Origin: Brevundimonas poindexterae
GTDB taxonomy: Bacteria > Pseudomonadota > Alphaproteobacteria > Caulobacterales > Caulobacteraceae
NCBI RefSeq assembly: GCF_020524625.1
Contig: NZ_JAIVLL010000002.1
Location: 806,001-870,000, forward strand
Direction of reading: 5' to 3'
Length of the DNA: 64,000 bases
The position numbers were made by a program, and so were the translations under genes. How positions within the stretch are numbered: the first letter of the stretch is position 1; each line of letters starts with the position of its first letter. A model generated the notes under the pieces. That model did not search any database, was not told where the DNA came from, and saw only the letters and a program-made list of their open reading frames with translations. Shown here piece by piece: positions 54,512 through 63,121 of the stretch.

Positions 54512-56050
54512 TCAGGCCGCCTGCTGCAGGGAGGGTGCGCCCATGGCCCGCCGGATCGCGTCCAGCAGGACGTCGGGCTGGATGGGCTTTGACACCACCG
54601 CATTCATGCCTGCAGCCAGATAGGACCGGGCGTCCTGCTCATCCGCATTGGCCGTAAGGGCCAGGATGGGCAGGGCGGCCCCCGCCGGACCCGAGGCGCG
54701 GATGGCCCGCGTGGCGGCGACCCCGTCCATGACGGGCATCTTGATGTCCATGAGCACGAGGTCGAAGGCGCCGGACCGCACGGCGTCGACCGCCTCGGCG
54801 CCGTTCTGGACGGCCTCGTGGCTGCACCCGAACAGTTCCAGAAGCTTGCCCGCCAGAAAGCGGTTGGTGGGGTGGTCGTCGGCGACCAGCACATGCAGGC
54901 TGTCGTGGGCCGTGGGTTCGGGGCGTTGCTGGCGTGCCGCACGGTGCTCGGGCGTGGCGGCCTCAAGTTCCAGGGTGAACCGGAAGGATGCGCCACCAAA
55001 CCCTGAGCGGTCTGCGGAAATCCGGCCGCCCATCCGCTCCACGATCTGCCGGCAGATGGCCAGGCCCATGCCGGCGCCGGCACCCTCACGCCCGGCCCCG
55101 CCGGTGTTGAACGGCTGGAAGACCTGCTCGATGCGGTCGGCGGGGATACCCGGCCCGCTGTCGTCGACCTGGCCCTCGACGCAAATACCTTGGGCTCGGG
55201 CCTGCACTGTCAGGGTCGCGCGCACCTCTCCTGACGGGGTGAACTTCAGCGCATTGCCGATCAGATTGTTGAGCACCTGTTTGATGCGGACCTCGTCGCC
55301 CAGCACCCAGACCTCGTCCGGATTCTCGCAGGACACCGACAGGGTGATGCCCTTTTCCTCGGCCCGGGCCCGCCAGAGCGCCTTGAGGTCATCGGCCACG
55401 ACCGTCAGGTCGAGGGGTTGGGGCTCCAGCGTCAGGGCTCCCGCATCCGCGCGCGACATGTCGAGGGCGTCGTTCAGCAGGCGCAGCAGGCCCTGGCCGG
55501 AATCGAGAATGGTCCGGACATGGGGGCGCAGGTCCTCCTGCGTCAGTTCGCGCTCCATCAGCGCCGCGACCCCCAGCACCCCGTTCAGGGGCGTGCGGAT
55601 CTCGTGGCTCATGACCGCCAGGAACTCGGACTTGGCGCGGCTGGAGGCACGGGCCAGCGCGCTGGCCGCCTGCAACAGCTGCACGCCCGATCCCACCCCG
55701 CTGTAGCGCCCGTCTTCGGTGACGATGAACCCGCCGAGGAGGCCGCCGAGCGCGGCATTGTCGAGGTTCTCGAACAGGGTGGCCGCGTCCATCTCGCCAT
55801 CAACCACCAGCGGGGCAGGGTCCATCAGGGCTGCGACCGGACGACGGGCATAGAGGGCCCGCCCGAACTCCGCGGCCATTTTGAGCGTGAAGGCGTTCCG
55901 CTCGATCAGGCCCAGCGGCTGGCCCGTGTCATCCACGACGGCGATGGCCAGGGTGTCCGGCTCGGCCCGGAAGCGCTCAAAGACGGACGATCCCCTCACA
56001 TCGGGCCCCACGGGCTCGGCGATGACGCGATAGTCCCTGATGCGGGCCAT
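54512..56050 (-). CDS. CBS-domain hybrid histidine kinase with C-terminal receiver
   Basis: 512 residues from the ATG at 56050, AGGAG seven bases upstream. No membrane segment. Residues ~20-125 look like a CBS pair (LAIAVVDDTGQPLGLIERNA, PVAALMDPAPLVVDG). HisKA phospho-acceptor His149 in AVMSHEIRTPLNG; ATPase N box KQVLNNLIGNALKF, G1 DDSGPGIP and G2 GAGMGLAI; receiver domain from ~385 with acceptor Asp435 in LVLMDIKMPVMDG and Lys488 in VSKPIQP. Probably a cytoplasmic sensor of an adenine nucleotide or similar ligand. Partner unknown. Divergent from pheS. Confidence 0.92.
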   Translation of the reverse strand: MARIRDYRVIAEPVGPDVRGSSVFERFRAEPDTLAIAVVDDTGQPLGLIERNAFTLKMAAEFGRALYARRPVAALMDPAPLVVDGEMDAATLFENLDNAALGGLLGGFIVTEDGRYSGVGSGVQLLQAASALARASSRAKSEFLAVMSHEIRTPLNGVLGVAALMERELTQEDLRPHVRTILDSGQGLLRLLNDALDMSRADAGALTLEPQPLDLTVVADDLKALWRARAEEKGITLSVSCENPDEVWVLGDEVRIKQVLNNLIGNALKFTPSGEVRATLTVQARAQGICVEGQVDDSGPGIPADRIEQVFQPFNTGGAGREGAGAGMGLAICRQIVERMGGRISADRSGFGGASFRFTLELEAATPEHRAARQQRPEPTAHDSLHVLVADDHPTNRFLAGKLLELFGCSHEAVQNGAEAVDAVRSGAFDLVLMDIKMPVMDGVAATRAIRASGPAGAALPILALTANADEQDARSYLAAGMNAVVSKPIQPDVLLDAIRRAMGAPSLQQAA

Positions 56051-56173
56051 TCCGGTACTCCTGACTAACCGGCGCATCCTGACGGGCCATCTCTTAAGGA
56101 TGGCTTTGCTGAAATCGAAGTTTTTGCAACGAAAACATAGAGATATATCCTTGTCCGGACGATAATTCGCGGG

Positions 56174-56260
56174 ATGTCTTCGGCCCTGGCCCTCGCTGCC
56201 CATTCGGGCGCGATTGTCGAAGGGGCCTTTCGGGGTGACGAACGGCTTGCGGCTCGCTAG
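56174..56260 (+). CDS. Weak candidate upstream peptide before pheS
   Basis: A 28-codon frame, ATG 56174 to TAG 56258, reads MSSALALAAHSGAIVEGAFR and then GDERLAAR, ending 12 bp before the pheS start. It has only one Phe, so it is not a classical phenylalanine leader peptide, and the ribosome-binding site is poor. The surrounding 222 bp is AT-rich on the kinase side (GATATATCC, GAAAACATAG) and must hold both promoters. Confidence 0.15.
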   Translation: MSSALALAAHSGAIVEGAFRGDERLAAR

Positions 56261-56272
56261 ACGACGGGCGTC

Positions 56273-57349
56273 ATGACAGACCTCAATCAACTGGAACTCG
56301 ACCTGATCAACGCCATCGGCTCGGCCGACAGCGTGCAGGCGCTGGAAGAACTGCGCGTTTCGGCCCTCGGCAAGACGGGGTCGATCTCGGGCCTGCTCAA
56401 GGGTCTGGGCGCCATGAGCCCCGACGAGCGTCGCGTCGAGGGCCCGCGCATCAACGGCCTGCGCGATCGCGTCAGCGCGGCCCTGACGGCCCGCAAGGCT
56501 GAGCTGGAGGCCGCCGAGCTGGAAGCCCGGCTGAAGTCCGAACACATGGACCTGACCCTGCCGCCCCGCGCCGCCCGGGCCGGCAGCGTCCACCCGACCC
56601 TGCAGGTCATGGACGAAATGGTCGCGCTGTTCGCCGAAATGGGCTTCTCGGTCGCCGAAGGTCCCGACATTGAGGACGACTTCCACAATTTCACCGCGCT
56701 GAACTTTCCGCCCAAGCACCCGGCGCGGGAAATGCACGACACCTTCTTCCTCAAGCCCGACCCGGAGACGGGCGAGCGCAAGGTGCTGCGCACCCACACC
56801 AGCCCGGTGCAGATCCGCACCATGATGTCGGGCCAGCCGCCGATCCGCATCATCGCGCCGGGTCGGACCTTCCGGAAGGACTCGGACGCGACCCACACGC
56901 CCATGTTCCATCAGGTCGAGGGTCTGGTGATCGACCGCGACATCCACATGGGCCACCTCAAGTGGACGCTTGAGACCTTCGTCGCCCGCTTTTTCGAGGT
57001 GGACGGCATCGACGCGCGCTTCCGGCCCCACCATTTCCCCTTCACCGAGCCCTCGGCCGAGATGGACATCCGTTGCGACCGCTCGGGCGGGGTGCTGAAG
57101 CTCAACGAGGGCGACAGCTGGATGGAGATCCTGGGCTGCGGCATGGTGCATCCCAATGTGCTGCGCACCTGCGGCATCGACCCGGACGAGTACCAGGGCT
57201 TTGCCTTCGGCATGGGTGTCGACCGCCTGGCCATGCTCAAATACGGCATCCCCGACCTTCGCCCCATGTTCGAGGCCGACAGCCGCTGGCTGGCCCACTA
57301 CGGCTTCTCGGCCTTCGCCGCGCCCAGCCCCGCCGCCGGGCTGAGCTGA
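56273..57349 (+). CDS. pheS: Phenylalanine--tRNA ligase alpha subunit
   Basis: Catalytic subunit of the alpha2beta2 synthetase. 358 residues: N-terminal coiled coil (~1-95), class II motif region [20 protein letters not shown], motif 2 [20 protein letters not shown], motif 3 [20 protein letters not shown]. Ala/Gly of the Phe pocket region [14 protein letters not shown] is present. ATG 56273. Confidence 0.97.
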   Translation: MTDLNQLELDLINAIGSADSVQALEELRVSALGKTGSISGLLKGLGAMSPDERRVEGPRINGLRDRVSAALTARKAELEAAELEARLKSEHMDLTLPPRAARAGSVHPTLQVMDEMVALFAEMGFSVAEGPDIEDDFHNFTALNFPPKHPAREMHDTFFLKPDPETGERKVLRTHTSPVQIRTMMSGQPPIRIIAPGRTFRKDSDATHTPMFHQVEGLVIDRDIHMGHLKWTLETFVARFFEVDGIDARFRPHHFPFTEPSAEMDIRCDRSGGVLKLNEGDSWMEILGCGMVHPNVLRTCGIDPDEYQGFAFGMGVDRLAMLKYGIPDLRPMFEADSRWLAHYGFSAFAAPSPAAGLS

Positions 57350-57374
57350 CCCTACCGATTCCAGGACATTTCCC

Positions 57375-57836
57375 ATGACCGAACCTTCGAAGACCCCGAT
57401 CACCAGCCCGTCCGGACGTGAACTGGTCGAGCGCGACACCTTCCAGAACGAGGCGATCTGGCTGCCGGCCATGGCCGCCCAGCATATGAACGCCGGCACG
57501 TTCCTGATCGAGGGCAAGACCTTTACGGATTGCCTGATCGAGGGGCCGGCCGTGCTGGGGATCGGCGAAGGGGTACAGTTCGAGGGCTGCAACATGGGCG
57601 CCGCCACGGACGTGCGGACGCTGCTGCTGACTCCGCGCGGACCGCGCGCGGCCGGCGTCGTGGGCTTCCGCAACACGCGCTTCGTCAACTGCCGCTTCAT
57701 GCAGATCGGCTTCACGGGCCCCGAGCAGGCCGTGGCCGAACTGGAACGTGGCCTGACGGGCACCCGCGAGGCCATGGACCGCATGCATGCGGAGGCCGAA
57801 AAGGCCCGGCAAGAGGCTCAGGGCAAGACGTCGTGA
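57375..57836 (+). CDS. Conserved hypothetical protein between pheS and pheT
   Basis: 153 residues, ATG 57375. The middle part, [20 protein letters not shown] to [20 protein letters not shown], has regularly spaced hydrophobic/Cys/Asn positions like a short pentapeptide-repeat or beta-helix. C-terminal ~35 residues form an amphipathic helix ([17 protein letters not shown]). Stop overlaps the pheT GTG start by 4 bp, so it is coupled to pheT. Function unknown. Its insertion inside pheST is unusual. Confidence 0.75.
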   Translation: MTEPSKTPITSPSGRELVERDTFQNEAIWLPAMAAQHMNAGTFLIEGKTFTDCLIEGPAVLGIGEGVQFEGCNMGAATDVRTLLLTPRGPRAAGVVGFRNTRFVNCRFMQIGFTGPEQAVAELERGLTGTREAMDRMHAEAEKARQEAQGKTS

Positions 57837-60232
57837 AATTCACCCTCTCCTGGCTGAAGGCGCACCTCGACACGACTGCCGACGTCGATGCGGTGGCCGA
57901 TGCCATGACCATGGCCGGTCTCGAGGTCGAGGGCGTCATCGACCCCACCGCGAAACTGGCGCCCTTCACCGTTGCCCGGATCGTCTCGGCCGAGCGCCAT
58001 CCGAACGCCGACCGGCTGCAGATCTGTCAGGTCGAGACGGTGGACGGCATGAAGGAGATCGTGTGCGGGGCGCCCAACGCCCGCGCCGGTCTGGTGACCA
58101 TCTATGCGCCCATCGGGGCCTATGTGCCGGGGCTGGACGTGACCCTGGTCGAAAAGCCGGTGCGCGGCGTGGTGTCGAACGGCATGCTCTGCTCGGCCGC
58201 CGAGCTGGATCTGGCCGGCGACAGCGACGGCATCCTGGATCTGGACCCGGGCCATGCGGTCGGGACCCCCGCCGCCGGCGTATTCGGGGCCGAGCCGGTC
58301 ATCGATTTCGAGGTCACCCCCAACCGGCCCGACTGGCTGGGCGTGGACGGCATCGCCCGCGATCTGGCGGCTGCCGGTCTCGGCACCCTGACGACACCCG
58401 CCATCACGCCGGTGGCGGGACAGTTTCCGTGTCCGGTCTCGATCCGGCTGGACGCGCCGGAGCAGTGCCCGGTCTTTGCCGGCCGGGTGATCCGCGGCGT
58501 TACCAACGGCCCGTCGCCCGACTGGCTGCAGCAGCGGCTGACGGCGATCGGGCTGCGCTCGATCAACCGGCTGGTCGATGTGACCAATCTGATCGCCTAT
58601 GACCGTGCCCGGCCGCTGCACGCTTACGACCTCGCGGCCCTGCAAGGCACGACCGTGGTGGCACGGGCCGGCACCGAAGGCGAAAGCCTGGCCGCGCTGG
58701 ACGGCAAGACCTATGCGACGGCGCCCGACATTTGTGTGATCGCGGACGACGACGGCTGCCGCGCCATCGGCCTCGGCGGCGTGATGGGCGGCGAGACGAC
58801 CGGCTGTTCGGACGCCACGACCGATGTCTTCCTCGAGAGCGCCTGGTTCGATCCGCTGGTGACGGCCCAGACCGGCCGGACCCTGGGGATCAGCTCGGAC
58901 GCCCAGTACCGCTTTGCCCGCCGGGTCGATCCGGCCAGCGTGGTGCCGGGGATCGAGCTGGCCACCCGGATGATCCTGGACCTGTGCGGCGGCGAGCCGT
59001 CCGAGGTGGTGGTCGCGGGCCGGACCCCGGCGGCCCCCGAAGCCTTTGCCTTTGACCCGGCGCGGGTCGGACGCCTGACGGGCCTCGACATCAGCGCCGA
59101 CCGCACGGCCGAAGTGCTGACCGCGCTCGGCTTTACCGTCGAGACGGGCCAGCCGTGGACGGTGACCCCGCCCAGCTGGCGCGCCGACGTCGAGGGACCG
59201 GCGGATCTGGTCGAGGAAGTCGCCCGGATCGTCGGCTATGACGCCCTGCCGTCGACACCGCTGCCTGATCTGGGCGCGCCCAGCGCCGGCCTTCTGTCGC
59301 CGCTGCAGGGCCGTGTGCGGCTGGCCCGGCGGGCGCTGGCCGCCATGGGCTATGCCGAGGCGGTCACCTGGTCCTTCACCAGCGAGGCGATCGCAACGCA
59401 TTTTGGGGGCGGCGACGCCCGCCTGCACGTCGAGAACCCGATCGCCCAGGGGCTGGACTGCATGCGGCCCTCGATCCTGCCGAACCTGATCCAGGCGGCG
59501 GCGCGGAATGCCGACCGGGGCCACCCCGATGTGGCCCTGTTCGAGATCGGCCCGGTCTATCGCGACGACAGCCCGACCGGCCAGCGGACGGCGATTACCG
59601 TGGTGGTCGCCCCCCACGCCGCCCGCCACTGGAGCGGCGCGGGCGAGGACCCGCTGTTCCAGCTGAAGGGCGATCTGATGCGGCTGCTGACCCTGATCGG
59701 CGCGCCGGCCGGTCTGCAGACCGTGCAGGACGCCGAGCGCGCGCCCGTCGACCCGTGGTGGCACCCCGGCCGTTCGGCCCGGGTCCAGCTGGGCCCGAAG
59801 ATGGTGCTGGCCCAGTTCGGGGCCCTGCACCCGGCGACGCTCAAGACCCTCGACGCCGAGGCGCCGATGCTGGGCTTCGAGCTGATCCTCGACGCCGTGC
59901 CCGAACCGCGGGGCGCGCGGACCAAGTCGCGCGGGCCGGCGAAGCTGTCGGCCCTGATGCCGCTGAGCCGTGACTTTGCCTTCGTGGTCGAGGACCGCGT
60001 GCCGGCCGGCGATCTGGTCCGGGCCGTGCAGGGCGCGGACAAGACCCTGATCACCGAGGTCGCCGTCTTTGACGTCTATCGCGGCAAGGGCATCGAGCCG
60101 GGCTTCAAGTCGGTGGCGCTCGAGGTCACGGTTCAGCCGGATCAGGCGACCCTGACCGAGGCCGAGATCGACGCCCTGTCGGCGAAGGTCGTGGCCGCGG
60201 CGGGCAAATTGGGCGCCACCCTGCGTCAGTAG
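57833..60232 (+). CDS. pheT: Phenylalanine--tRNA ligase beta subunit
   Basis: 799 residues from GTG 57833 ([20 protein letters not shown]). tRNA-binding OB domain (~39-150) with [21 protein letters not shown]3/B4 editing domain, B5 domain, catalytic-like domain with [18 protein letters not shown], and C-terminal FDX-ACB anticodon-binding domain ([18 protein letters not shown]). Overlaps the preceding small gene by 4 bp (GTGA). Confidence 0.97.
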   Translation: MKFTLSWLKAHLDTTADVDAVADAMTMAGLEVEGVIDPTAKLAPFTVARIVSAERHPNADRLQICQVETVDGMKEIVCGAPNARAGLVTIYAPIGAYVPGLDVTLVEKPVRGVVSNGMLCSAAELDLAGDSDGILDLDPGHAVGTPAAGVFGAEPVIDFEVTPNRPDWLGVDGIARDLAAAGLGTLTTPAITPVAGQFPCPVSIRLDAPEQCPVFAGRVIRGVTNGPSPDWLQQRLTAIGLRSINRLVDVTNLIAYDRARPLHAYDLAALQGTTVVARAGTEGESLAALDGKTYATAPDICVIADDDGCRAIGLGGVMGGETTGCSDATTDVFLESAWFDPLVTAQTGRTLGISSDAQYRFARRVDPASVVPGIELATRMILDLCGGEPSEVVVAGRTPAAPEAFAFDPARVGRLTGLDISADRTAEVLTALGFTVETGQPWTVTPPSWRADVEGPADLVEEVARIVGYDALPSTPLPDLGAPSAGLLSPLQGRVRLARRALAAMGYAEAVTWSFTSEAIATHFGGGDARLHVENPIAQGLDCMRPSILPNLIQAAARNADRGHPDVALFEIGPVYRDDSPTGQRTAITVVVAPHAARHWSGAGEDPLFQLKGDLMRLLTLIGAPAGLQTVQDAERAPVDPWWHPGRSARVQLGPKMVLAQFGALHPATLKTLDAEAPMLGFELILDAVPEPRGARTKSRGPAKLSALMPLSRDFAFVVEDRVPAGDLVRAVQGADKTLITEVAVFDVYRGKGIEPGFKSVALEVTVQPDQATLTEAEIDALSAKVVAAAGKLGATLRQ

Positions 60233-60303
60233 ATCGTCAGGGCCGGTCAGATTGTCGATTTCCAAAGTCCGGATTACAGTTTTCCGGAACTGAGGGGATG
60301 ACC

Positions 60304-60660
60304 ATGAAATTCAAGGTGCTGTTTGCCGTTGCCGCGTGCGCGGCCCTGTCGGGCTGTGCGGAATTCGAGACCGGGCTGATGGCCTATGCGGACCAGCTCG
60401 ACATGGAAAACGGGGCCTGGTGGCCCGACGAGCATCTGACCGATGTGGTGACGGGGGTCTGCCCGGCCTACAGCGAGTACGGCCACGTCAACAACCAGAC
60501 CTATTACCGGGTGCGCAACACCGGACGGAAACCGATGCAGGCCACGGTCACCTGGAACACGGGCTATGAAAGCAACTTCTATCTGGAGCCCGGCGAGACC
60601 AGCGACTTCGTCTATATGACGCCGTCGGTGACGCCCCGGGAGATCGTCACCCGGTGCTGA
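60304..60660 (+). CDS. Small lipoprotein of unknown function
   Basis: 118 residues from ATG 60304 (ATG 60298 is also possible; AGGGG is better placed for 60304). Signal peptide with lipobox ALSGC (Cys18). Mature part has VVTGVCPAYSEYGHVNNQTY and ATVTWNTGYESNFYLEPGET, a probable beta-sandwich. No named family recognised. Lies between pheT and eipA, all on the plus strand. Confidence 0.7.
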   Translation: MKFKVLFAVAACAALSGCAEFETGLMAYADQLDMENGAWWPDEHLTDVVTGVCPAYSEYGHVNNQTYYRVRNTGRKPMQATVTWNTGYESNFYLEPGETSDFVYMTPSVTPREIVTRC

Positions 60661-60760
60661 CGGCAATGTGCGGTTAACCTTGTCGCCGCAAGTCTGACTC
60701 AATGCAGCGACAATGTGGGCCGCGACAGGGTGTGCCCGTCGCTGCCTGAGGAGAATCGCC

Positions 60761-61390
60761 ATGGACCGCCGCAAGCTGATCATGACCGGCCTGGCCGCCG
60801 CCACGCCGCTGGCCGCCTCTTCGCTGGGCGGATGCGCGACCTCGCAGCCGGGACAGGGACAGGCCGGCCCCAACTATCCGATCCGCTCGGACCAGGATGC
60901 GCCCGCCTATACCGCCGATGAACTGGTGGCCGCGGGCTCGCGCGAGCTGGGCATCGCCGCCGAGGCCATGGGCGCCGCCATCGAACGCATCTTCGCCGAC
61001 CAGGGCGACCGCCCGACCGCCTATATCGCGGGCGAGGAGGGCGCAGGGGCCATGGGCGTCGGGGTCCGCTACGGGCGCGGCGCGCTGCATATGAAGGACC
61101 TCAGCGCCTCGCAGGAAATCTTCTGGCAGGGCATCTCCATTGGCTGGGACGTGGGCGGCAACGCCAGTCGCGTCTTCACCCTGGTGTACGGGCTCTACTA
61201 TCCGGACATGATCTATCGCCGCTATCCGGGGGTCGAAGGGTCGGCCTATCTGATCGGCGGAGTCGGCGTGAACTACCAGCAGGCCGACGGCATCATCCTG
61301 GCGCCCGTGCGGACCGGGGTCGGCCTGCGCCTCGGCGCCAATGTCGGCACCATGGCCTACAGCCGCCAACGGAACCTGCTGCCGTTCTAG
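60761..61390 (+). CDS. eipA: EipA (DUF1134) envelope integrity protein
   Basis: 209 residues from the ATG at 60761 with GAGGAGAA upstream. N terminus MDRRKLIMTGLAAATPLAAS has a twin-Arg-like signal and the lipobox-like LGGC (Cys25). The DUF1134 core is clear: IFWQGISIGWDVGGNASRVF, PGVEGSAYLIGGVGVNYQQ and TGVGLRLGANVGTMAYS. EipA folds as a small periplasmic beta-barrel and in Brucella supports envelope stress resistance. The Caulobacterales version is expected to act in the periplasm. Confidence 0.9.
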   Translation: MDRRKLIMTGLAAATPLAASSLGGCATSQPGQGQAGPNYPIRSDQDAPAYTADELVAAGSRELGIAAEAMGAAIERIFADQGDRPTAYIAGEEGAGAMGVGVRYGRGALHMKDLSASQEIFWQGISIGWDVGGNASRVFTLVYGLYYPDMIYRRYPGVEGSAYLIGGVGVNYQQADGIILAPVRTGVGLRLGANVGTMAYSRQRNLLPF

Positions 61391-61901
61391 GCACGCCCGA
61401 GCGCCCGTCCGTGTTGGCGGCGGGTTGGAGGGCAGGCGGAGCGCCGGGCCTTCGCCCGGAGTGAGTAGAGTTTACCGTTTCGACGAAGGCTGACGCTCCG
61501 CGCGGTGGTTTTCCGGAAGCTTGCGTCGGGTGGCGGTCTTATCGCCTTACCGCAGCGCCTCCGACGGGCGGGCGGGGCCTGCGCCCCGTCCCGGAACGGC
61601 CGAGTATCCCCCTCGACCCTTGCCCTGATCCCGCACCCGGAGGCGGAGATCGAGGGTGTTTGAAGGTGGCCTAACGTTCGCGACGCGGTCGCTCGCTGCT
61701 TGAGGCCCCTCCAACCCCGCTCCATCGCTCCCGTCGCTCACAAGGTCGCAGGCCTTACGAGCCCTCCGTGCGACGGGACGAGAGGAGGTTTGCACAGGCC
61801 CGGGGTGAGGCGGGGAAGTCGGGCCGGGAACCGGCGGGGGTGTTGAAAGGGTGGGGGAATTTGGGCGCTGATTTCATAATCGGGCGCATCGGGTAAGCGG
61901 T

Positions 61902-62068
61902 CCTTCTCCCCTTGCGGGAGAAGGTGGCAGGCGAAGCCTGACGGATGAGGGGTCTCTCGGTCGTTTGACGAGCAGTCCGCTTCATCCGGTCCGATGACTT
62001 TCCAATCTCGGCGCGACCCCTCATCCGCCCCCTTCTCAGGGGGCACCTTCTCCCACAAGGGGAGAAGG
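61902..62068. repeat. Long imperfect inverted repeat of dispersed-repeat type
   Basis: Left arm 61902-61954 and right arm 62015-62068 are inverse to each other: CCTTCTCCC...GGGAGAAGG at both ends and GGATGAGGGGTC (61943-61954) versus GACCCCTCATCC (62015-62026). Each arm folds itself: CCTTCTCCC-CTTGC-GGGAGAAGG, CAGGC-GAA-GCCTG and CCTTCTCCC-ACAA-GGGGAGAAGG. A 60-bp spacer separates them. The design is that of alphaproteobacterial intergenic palindromic repeats. Confidence 0.75.
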
Positions 62069-62121
62069 GAGAGTTCGCTCCCGACCCGCCATTCGTCTGC
62101 TTTCCGGCTCAATGGACAGGA

Positions 62122-62143
62122 CCGCTCTCGACCCATAGCGGAC
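62122..62143 (+). repeat. Short palindromic repeat, copy 1
   Basis: Contains the core CGACCCATAGCGGAC (62129-62143), with CCGCT and AGCGG half-sites making a dyad. Lies just beyond the 3' end of the YezG-like gene. Confidence 0.65.
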
Positions 62144-62155
62144 GGCCACGTTCTG

Positions 62156-62545
62156 CTACCAGCGGCCGAGCTTCCACCAAGGCCGCCTGGTGCCAGGCTC
62201 TGTGGCGGCATTCTGTTCAGGATAGTCGAAGCGTATGTCGAAGTTGGTGTTCTCGCCCTCGCGCCACCATGTCAGCCGTGCGCCTGTCCAGACTTCGCCA
62301 GCGTGGTCCATACGCACATACAGTTCGTCGATCAGGTCCCTCAATGTCTCACTGATTGAAGCCCTGTCCGCATGACCTTCGTTCTGAAGCTGATACGTGA
62401 GCCTGAAACCGTCTGACTGGATCGAAAGCAAACCTCTATCCCAGCTGCCTGGCGAACAGGCCACGGTCTCGCCCGCCAGGCGGGTGATCACGTCGGAGTA
62501 GAGGTCAAGCTTATCGGCCATGGAGGAATCCATTAGCCTCGCCAT
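62156..62545 (-). CDS. YezG/DUF600-like immunity protein
   Basis: 129 residues at the longest start (ATG 62545); ATG 62533 or 62521 are alternatives. LDLYSDVITRLAGETVACSP matches the N terminus of DUF600/YezG proteins, and the C-terminal part, VWTGARLTWWREGENTNFDI then RFDYPEQ, resembles the family's W-x-n-L-...-F-x-I-x-F-x-Y end. YezG proteins neutralise LXG-type toxins in Firmicutes; the family occurs as orphans elsewhere. No toxin gene is adjacent. Base composition is lower in GC than neighbours. Family assignment by eye only. Confidence 0.5.
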   Translation of the reverse strand: MARLMDSSMADKLDLYSDVITRLAGETVACSPGSWDRGLLSIQSDGFRLTYQLQNEGHADRASISETLRDLIDELYVRMDHAGEVWTGARLTWWREGENTNFDIRFDYPEQNAATEPGTRRPWWKLGRW

Positions 62546-62600
62546 CGGCCGTTCAGCAAGCTGGCGCAGGCAGTGTCAGTTCAACAACTTCAGGCGACAG

Positions 62601-62624
62601 TCCGCTGTCGACCCATAGCGGACG
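62601..62624 (+). repeat. Short palindromic repeat, copy 2
   Basis: GTCCGCT (62601-62607) and AGCGGAC (62618-62624) form a 7-bp dyad around CGACCCATAGCGGAC (62610-62624). Lies 56 bp upstream of the YezG-like gene start, in the same orientation as copy 1. Confidence 0.7.
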
Positions 62625-62695
62625 TCCAGCGTTTCACCGTCTTCCATACGGTTTAGGGTATCTGCCCCAACGTCCGCATTCCATCCCCACGCGAC

Positions 62696-62720
62696 GGTCG
62701 GCTCCCGACCCATAGCGGAC
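62696..62720 (+). repeat. Short palindromic repeat, copy 3
   Basis: Core CGACCCATAGCGGAC (62706-62720) is identical to copies 1 and 2. The left half-site is degenerate; a separate GTCCGC half-site is at 62672-62677. Lies 44 bp upstream of the 100-residue gene. Confidence 0.65.
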
Positions 62721-62764
62721 CTAGCGTTCAGTTTGTAAGCTTCCTCAGGCCAGCGGAGGTAGGC

Positions 62765-63067
62765 ATGCAATCTGACAGCGAGATCGCCGTTGAGCGTGTC
62801 CAATCGGAAGCCGCCAATGCGCTTCTCTCGATCCAATCGTACCGGGACATTGGTCCCGCCTACTTCGACCGCTTCCGGGCATCGGTAACCGACGCCCTGA
62901 CATTTTTCGAGGGTGAGGACACGGTGCCTCCAGCTCTGATTGAGGAGTTGGAAGCCTCGGCGCAAATACTCCGCAATGAGGCCACGGTATTTCCGGGTCG
63001 CGCTTTGGCGTGCGAGGAGATGGCCGAATGGCTGGTCGAACAACGAGCCCTTTTTCAAAGGCGATGA
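62765..63067 (+). CDS. Small helical hypothetical protein
   Basis: 100 residues, ATG 62765 with GGAGG five bases upstream. Acidic and helical (AVERVQSEAANALLSIQSYR, PPALIEELEASAQILRNEA, EEMAEWLVEQRALFQRR), no signal peptide or membrane segment. No family recognised. An antisense frame (62576-63058) overlaps it but its C terminus is made of the repeat, so I prefer the plus-strand gene. Framed by repeat copies 3 and 4; likely accessory. Confidence 0.55.
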   Translation: MQSDSEIAVERVQSEAANALLSIQSYRDIGPAYFDRFRASVTDALTFFEGEDTVPPALIEELEASAQILRNEATVFPGRALACEEMAEWLVEQRALFQRR

Positions 63068-63069
63068 GC

Positions 63070-63109
63070 GTCCGCTTTCAACCCATAGCAGTCGCCGCGA
63101 GAGTCCGCT
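63070..63109 (+). repeat. Short palindromic repeat, degenerate copy 4 plus half-site
   Basis: GTCCGCT (63070-63076) then CAACCCATAGCAGTC (63079-63093), differing from the common core at three positions, and another GTCCGCT at 63103-63109. Marks the right edge of the small-gene islet, beside the epimerase gene. Confidence 0.5.
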
Positions 63110-63121
63110 TTGCGCGGAGGA

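Larger units (their letters stand above)
61391..62155. other. Structured 765-bp non-coding region with several stem-loops
   Basis: No frame here looks like a protein. Perfect stems include CGGAGCG (61437-61443) with CGCTCCG (61494-61500), CCGGGC-CTTC-GCCCGG (61444-61459) inside it, CCCTCGA (61610-61616) with TCGAGGG (61650-61656), and TCCCGTCGC (61729-61737) with GCGACGGGA (61770-61778). A large inverted repeat follows at 61902. It could be a structured RNA, a nested set of palindromic repeats, or an eroded mobile element. Confidence 0.5.

Noticed and set aside
61387..61795. Minus-strand open frames downstream of eipA
   Set aside because: Arg/Pro/Ser-rich with no start signals; the DNA is explained by stem-loops and repeats rather than by protein coding.
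62576..63058. 160-codon minus-strand frame in the islet
   Set aside because: Its C terminus (RYGSTADCRLK) is a translation of the palindromic repeat, it lacks a ribosome-binding site, and the plus-strand 100-residue gene with GGAGG is a better explanation.
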